Shown: positions 6,103 to 7,663 of the stretch, one piece after another
Layout: each line of letters opens with the position of its first letter
Numbering within the stretch: position 1 is the stretch's first letter
Assembly: GCA_028723145.1 (NCBI GenBank)
Contig: JAQYFM010000121.1
Span: 1 to 7,663, forward strand
DNA length: 7,663 nt
Origin: Spirochaetales bacterium
GTDB taxonomy: Bacteria > Spirochaetota > Spirochaetia > Sphaerochaetales > Sphaerochaetaceae
Direction: 5' to 3'
Position numbers and translations under genes: made by a program
Notes under the pieces: model-generated
The model's input: only the letters and a program-made list of their open reading frames with translations
The model's database searches: none
What the model was told of the DNA's origin: nothing

Positions 6103-7171
6103 TAGTTACCGTAATGGTATCTGTATAAGTCCCTGAAAGTGAATTAGTTAAGCTTTCAAGGGACTTAAAATTAAAAAAAATTGGAAAGTAAGCATAGTTA
6201 TTTGTACTAGTTTTTATATTAGTTAATTTATAAGAGTTTTGATTAATATAATTACTAACACTTATATCACTAGAATTTCCAATTTGAGTTACTAAATTAT
6301 ATTCAATTTTATTTCCAATACTATTTTCTAAAGCGCCATTGGATGAAATTTGAACAATAAAAGATTCTGAATAGGTTTTATTAATTGTATTATCACTACT
6401 TGATGCTACAATTTTTACTTGAACTATAGGAGCATGGGTATAAGATGCTAAAATTTTATTGTAATCAAGGTTGTATTTTGATTCATTAATTTCACTACCA
6501 TTAAACTCTGCAAATGAAGTATGCAACAGTAGGAAACTAGGTTCAATTATTTCAGTAGGATCCTTACTAACACCTGGTTTTGGTGTTCCATCTGGATTAA
6601 CTATTGGATTGGTAGGGCAAATTGGAATATGTACATCTCCATTTGAAATACTGTTATTAATGTATAAAGAATAGTTTCTATCAATTTTGATTGAAGTTAC
6701 TATTATATTATTTAAATCATTTGGGTTGGTAAGGGTATAGTACTGACCTGATAACTTATCAATTGATTTTTCACAAACTAAATATAATTCTAGAACATAA
6801 ATTTGATCTTTATCTTTTATAGAAGCTTTAAAGCCTGTAGCATCCTTAAAGCTAACATAACTAATAGGACGGCCGTTCTGTTTACTCCATTTACCCTTTA
6901 ATTTAAACTCAATTGATTGATCAACTCTTTTTTCAACATCACCTTTTATTTCAACGTGAGAAAGAGTAGGTGAATCAATATTAATTTCTATATCGGCATT
7001 TGATGTACAAAAAATAGTAAAATAACCAAGCTTAAACCCAGCTTTACTATTTTCTACTTCCTGTAAATACATAGAAGAAGTAGGGTATGGGTGATATTCA
7101 ATATTTACATTAGCTGCGAAAGCAGAACATAAACAAATCGATAATATAGTAAAAAGTAGTGCTTTCTTCAT
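6089..7171 (-). CDS. Exported protein of unknown function, two related beta-rich halves
   Basis: I do not recognise this 360-residue protein. Residues 1-19 form a Sec signal peptide (MKK, hydrophobic core, AFA) with likely cleavage after A19; the cysteines at 13 and 15 do not make a convincing lipobox. The mature chain has two parts joined by a Pro/Gly-rich linker (about 184-206, CPTNPIVNPDGTPKPG). The halves end alike: Y-V-L-E-L-Y then LSGQYYTLT (125-147), and Y-F-P-I-F-F then LSGTYTDTITVTI (328-357). The SGTYTDTITVT ending is common as the last strand of Ig-like or fimbrial/spore-coat-U-like beta sandwiches, so a surface, adhesive or periplasmic role is plausible but unproven. The second half is rich in Asn and Ser. 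Mature cysteines are C55, C133 and C185. The ATG has AAGAG 7 nt upstream. Only 26 nt separate it from the tRNA-Val terminator, so its promoter is unclear. Confidence 0.75.
   Translation of the reverse strand: MKKALLFTILSICLCSAFAANVNIEYHPYPTSSMYLQEVENSKAGFKLGYFTIFCTSNADIEINIDSPTLSHVEIKGDVEKRVDQSIEFKLKGKWSKQNGRPISYVSFKDATGFKASIKDKDQIYVLELYLVCEKSIDKLSGQYYTLTNPNDLNNIIVTSIKIDRNYSLYINNSISNGDVHIPICPTNPIVNPDGTPKPGVSKDPTEIIEPSFLLLHTSFAEFNGSEINESKYNLDYNKILASYTHAPIVQVKIVASSSDNTINKTYSESFIVQISSNGALENSIGNKIEYNLVTQIGNSSDISVSNYINQNSYKLTNIKTSTNNYAYFPIFFNFKSLESLTNSLSGTYTDTITVTITEV
6126..6167. repeat. Long hairpin at the 3' junction of the amylase and exported-protein genes
   Basis: The left arm 6126-6139 (TAAGTCCCTGAAAG) pairs with the right arm 6153-6167 over 14 bp with one unpaired A in the right arm, around a 13-nt loop. 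It begins 23 nt after the amylase stop and lies within the last codons of the opposing gene. On the plus strand it is followed by A-rich, not T-rich, sequence, so it is not a standard intrinsic terminator, but it could mark or protect the amylase mRNA 3' end. Confidence 0.6.
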
Positions 7172-7189
7172 TGTTTAACTCTTAGTACA

Positions 7190-7226
7190 TAATAAAAAAG
7201 AAGTCAAGTTATTAGCTTGACTTCTT
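7190..7226 (-). terminator. Intrinsic terminator of tRNA-Val
   Basis: Reading the minus strand, AAGAAGTCAAG (7216-7226) and CTTGACTTCTT (7198-7208) form a perfect 11-bp stem with a 7-nt loop, followed directly by TTTTATTA. It starts two bases after the tRNA 3' end, so it is the tRNA terminator and also insulates the exported-protein gene downstream. Confidence 0.85.
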
Positions 7227-7228
7227 AG

Positions 7229-7300
7229 TGGAGGATATAAGGATTGAACTTATGACATCCTGCTTGTAAGGCAGGCGCTCTCCCGCTGAGCTAATCCTCC
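7229..7300 (-). tRNA. tRNA-Val (anticodon UAC)
   Basis: The minus strand folds as a standard 72-nt cloverleaf. The acceptor GGAGGAT pairs with ATCCTCC, followed by discriminator A. The D stem is GCTC/GAGC with loop AGCGGGA. The anticodon stem is CCTGC/GCAGG with loop CTTACAA, giving TAC at positions 34-36. The variable loop is ATGTC, and the T stem is ATAAG/CTTAT around TTCAATC. The CCA end is not encoded (CTA follows the discriminator), so it must be added by nucleotidyltransferase. It is a single-tRNA transcription unit with its own promoter and terminator. U34 can read GUA and, by wobble, other valine codons. Confidence 0.97.
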
Positions 7301-7301
7301 A

Positions 7302-7330
7302 GTTCGTTGTGCTCGTTGTTGTTCGTGCTC
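7302..7330. repeat. Imperfect direct repeat in the pre-tRNA leader
   Basis: GTTCGTTGTGCTC (7302-7314) and GTTCGTGCTC (7321-7330) are the same unit differing by three bases (TGT), separated by GTTGTT. CGTTG (7305-7309) and CAACG (7330-7334) could also pair. The element falls in the 5' leader of the tRNA-Val precursor. Confidence 0.45.
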
Positions 7331-7340
7331 AACGATGATA

Positions 7341-7369
7341 TTTATACCAAGTTTAAGATTTTTATTCAA
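7341..7369 (-). promoter_or_regulatory. Promoter of tRNA-Val with extended -10
   Basis: On the minus strand TTGAAT (7364-7369) lies exactly 17 nt from TATAAA (7341-7346), which is preceded by TGG as an extended -10. The A/T-tract sequence at about 7375-7400 lies where an UP element would be. The expected start is near 7334, giving a 34-nt leader before the tRNA. Confidence 0.65.
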
Positions 7370-7498
7370 TACAATTTTGCAAAAAAAATTAAAAAATTTT
7401 GCTTTTCAATTATAATTATTGATACCTAAACAAATTATTAATTAAAAATATGCTAGACATAATTCATATCTTTTTATATTTTCAAATTAGAGGATGAT

Positions 7499-7663
7499 AT
7501 GTGGACACTTGATACTTTCATTATTTCATTTTTTATCTATAGTTTTGTTGGTTGGTGTTGTGAAGTAGTTTACTGCTCAATTCCAAAAAGAAGATTTGTG
7601 AATAGGGGCTTTATGTTTGGTCCTTATCTACCGATATATGGAAGTGGTGCAATGGTAGTTCTA
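7499..7663 (+). CDS. CmpB-family (putative ABC-transporter type IV) membrane protein, 5' part only
   Basis: Fifty-five codons are visible before the right edge. The start is fixed by AGAGGA 4 nt before ATG at 7499; the overlapping ATG at 7494 is out of frame. The sequence has a hydrophobic stretch (about 5-19, ending SFVGW), C20 C21 E22, then KRRFVNRGFMFGPYLPIYGSGA (30-51). The pattern F-x2-Y-S-F-x-G-W followed by R-x-F-x-N-R-G-F-x-x-G-P-x-x-P-I-Y-G is the signature start of the Pfam family named putative ABC-transporter type IV (ABC_trans_CmpB), multi-spanning proteins common in Firmicutes, mollicutes and some spirochaetes, whose actual function is not established. It is divergent from tRNA-Val across 198 bp of AT-rich sequence; no confident promoter is seen for it. 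Confidence 0.85.
   Translation, partial: MWTLDTFIISFFIYSFVGWCCEVVYCSIPKRRFVNRGFMFGPYLPIYGSGAMVVL

Noticed and set aside
6471..6674. Plus-strand reading frame opposite the exported-protein gene
   Set aside because: Shadow of the signal-peptide-bearing gene on the other strand; no start signals.
7229..7300. tRNA-Val as an attachment site for a mobile element
   Set aside because: No integrase, direct repeat of the tRNA 3' end or other mobile gene is visible in the window.
7408..7424. Near-palindrome TCAATTAT/ATTATTGA upstream of the CmpB-like gene
   Set aside because: It has a mismatch and consists almost only of A and T, so it is likely by chance in this AT-rich gap.

Overview
The window is AT-rich, densely packed bacterial DNA. 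It holds eight complete protein genes, two genes cut by the window edges and one tRNA gene. A diderm is suggested by a lipobox protein and a PlsC acyltransferase. The tRNA does not encode its CCA end. Together with the long-form uracil phosphoribosyltransferase, the serine-type lipobox (LISC) and the AT richness, this makes a gut-type spirochaete (Treponema/Sphaerochaeta-like) my best guess. That is inference from gene style, not proof.

Layout, left to right. On the minus strand a 1-acyl-glycerol-3-phosphate acyltransferase (plsC) is followed 2 nt later by a HlyIII/PAQR-like membrane protein cut by the left edge. Across a 57-bp divergent gap, the plus strand carries a small parvulin prolyl isomerase (ppiC) overlapping ribonuclease HI (rnhA) by ATGA. 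rnhA runs 42 bp into the end of a minus-strand TPR lipoprotein gene, which in turn overlaps the end of the long uracil phosphoribosyltransferase (upp). A 142-bp divergent gap with a 17-nt perfect palindrome separates upp from adk (adenylate kinase). adk is followed 37 nt later by a cytoplasmic neopullulanase/cyclomaltodextrinase-type GH13 enzyme whose Shine-Dalgarno lies inside a 9-bp hairpin with a UACG tetraloop. This gene converges on and overlaps by 14 bp an exported protein of unknown function built of two related halves. Upstream of that gene are a tRNA-Val(UAC) with its own terminator and a strong promoter. The right edge holds the start of a CmpB-family (putative ABC-transporter type IV) membrane protein.

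Most genes are housekeeping: nucleotide salvage and balance (upp, adk), RNA-DNA hybrid removal (rnhA), phospholipid synthesis (plsC), proline isomerisation (ppiC) and intracellular maltodextrin breakdown. I do not see a defence system, mobile element, CRISPR array or secondary-metabolite cluster. The points most worth a second look are the hairpin that hides the amylase ribosome binding site, the unknown two-domain exported protein, the apparently leaderless divergent pair plsC/ppiC, the mixed LID tetrad in adenylate kinase, and the tail-to-tail gene overlaps.
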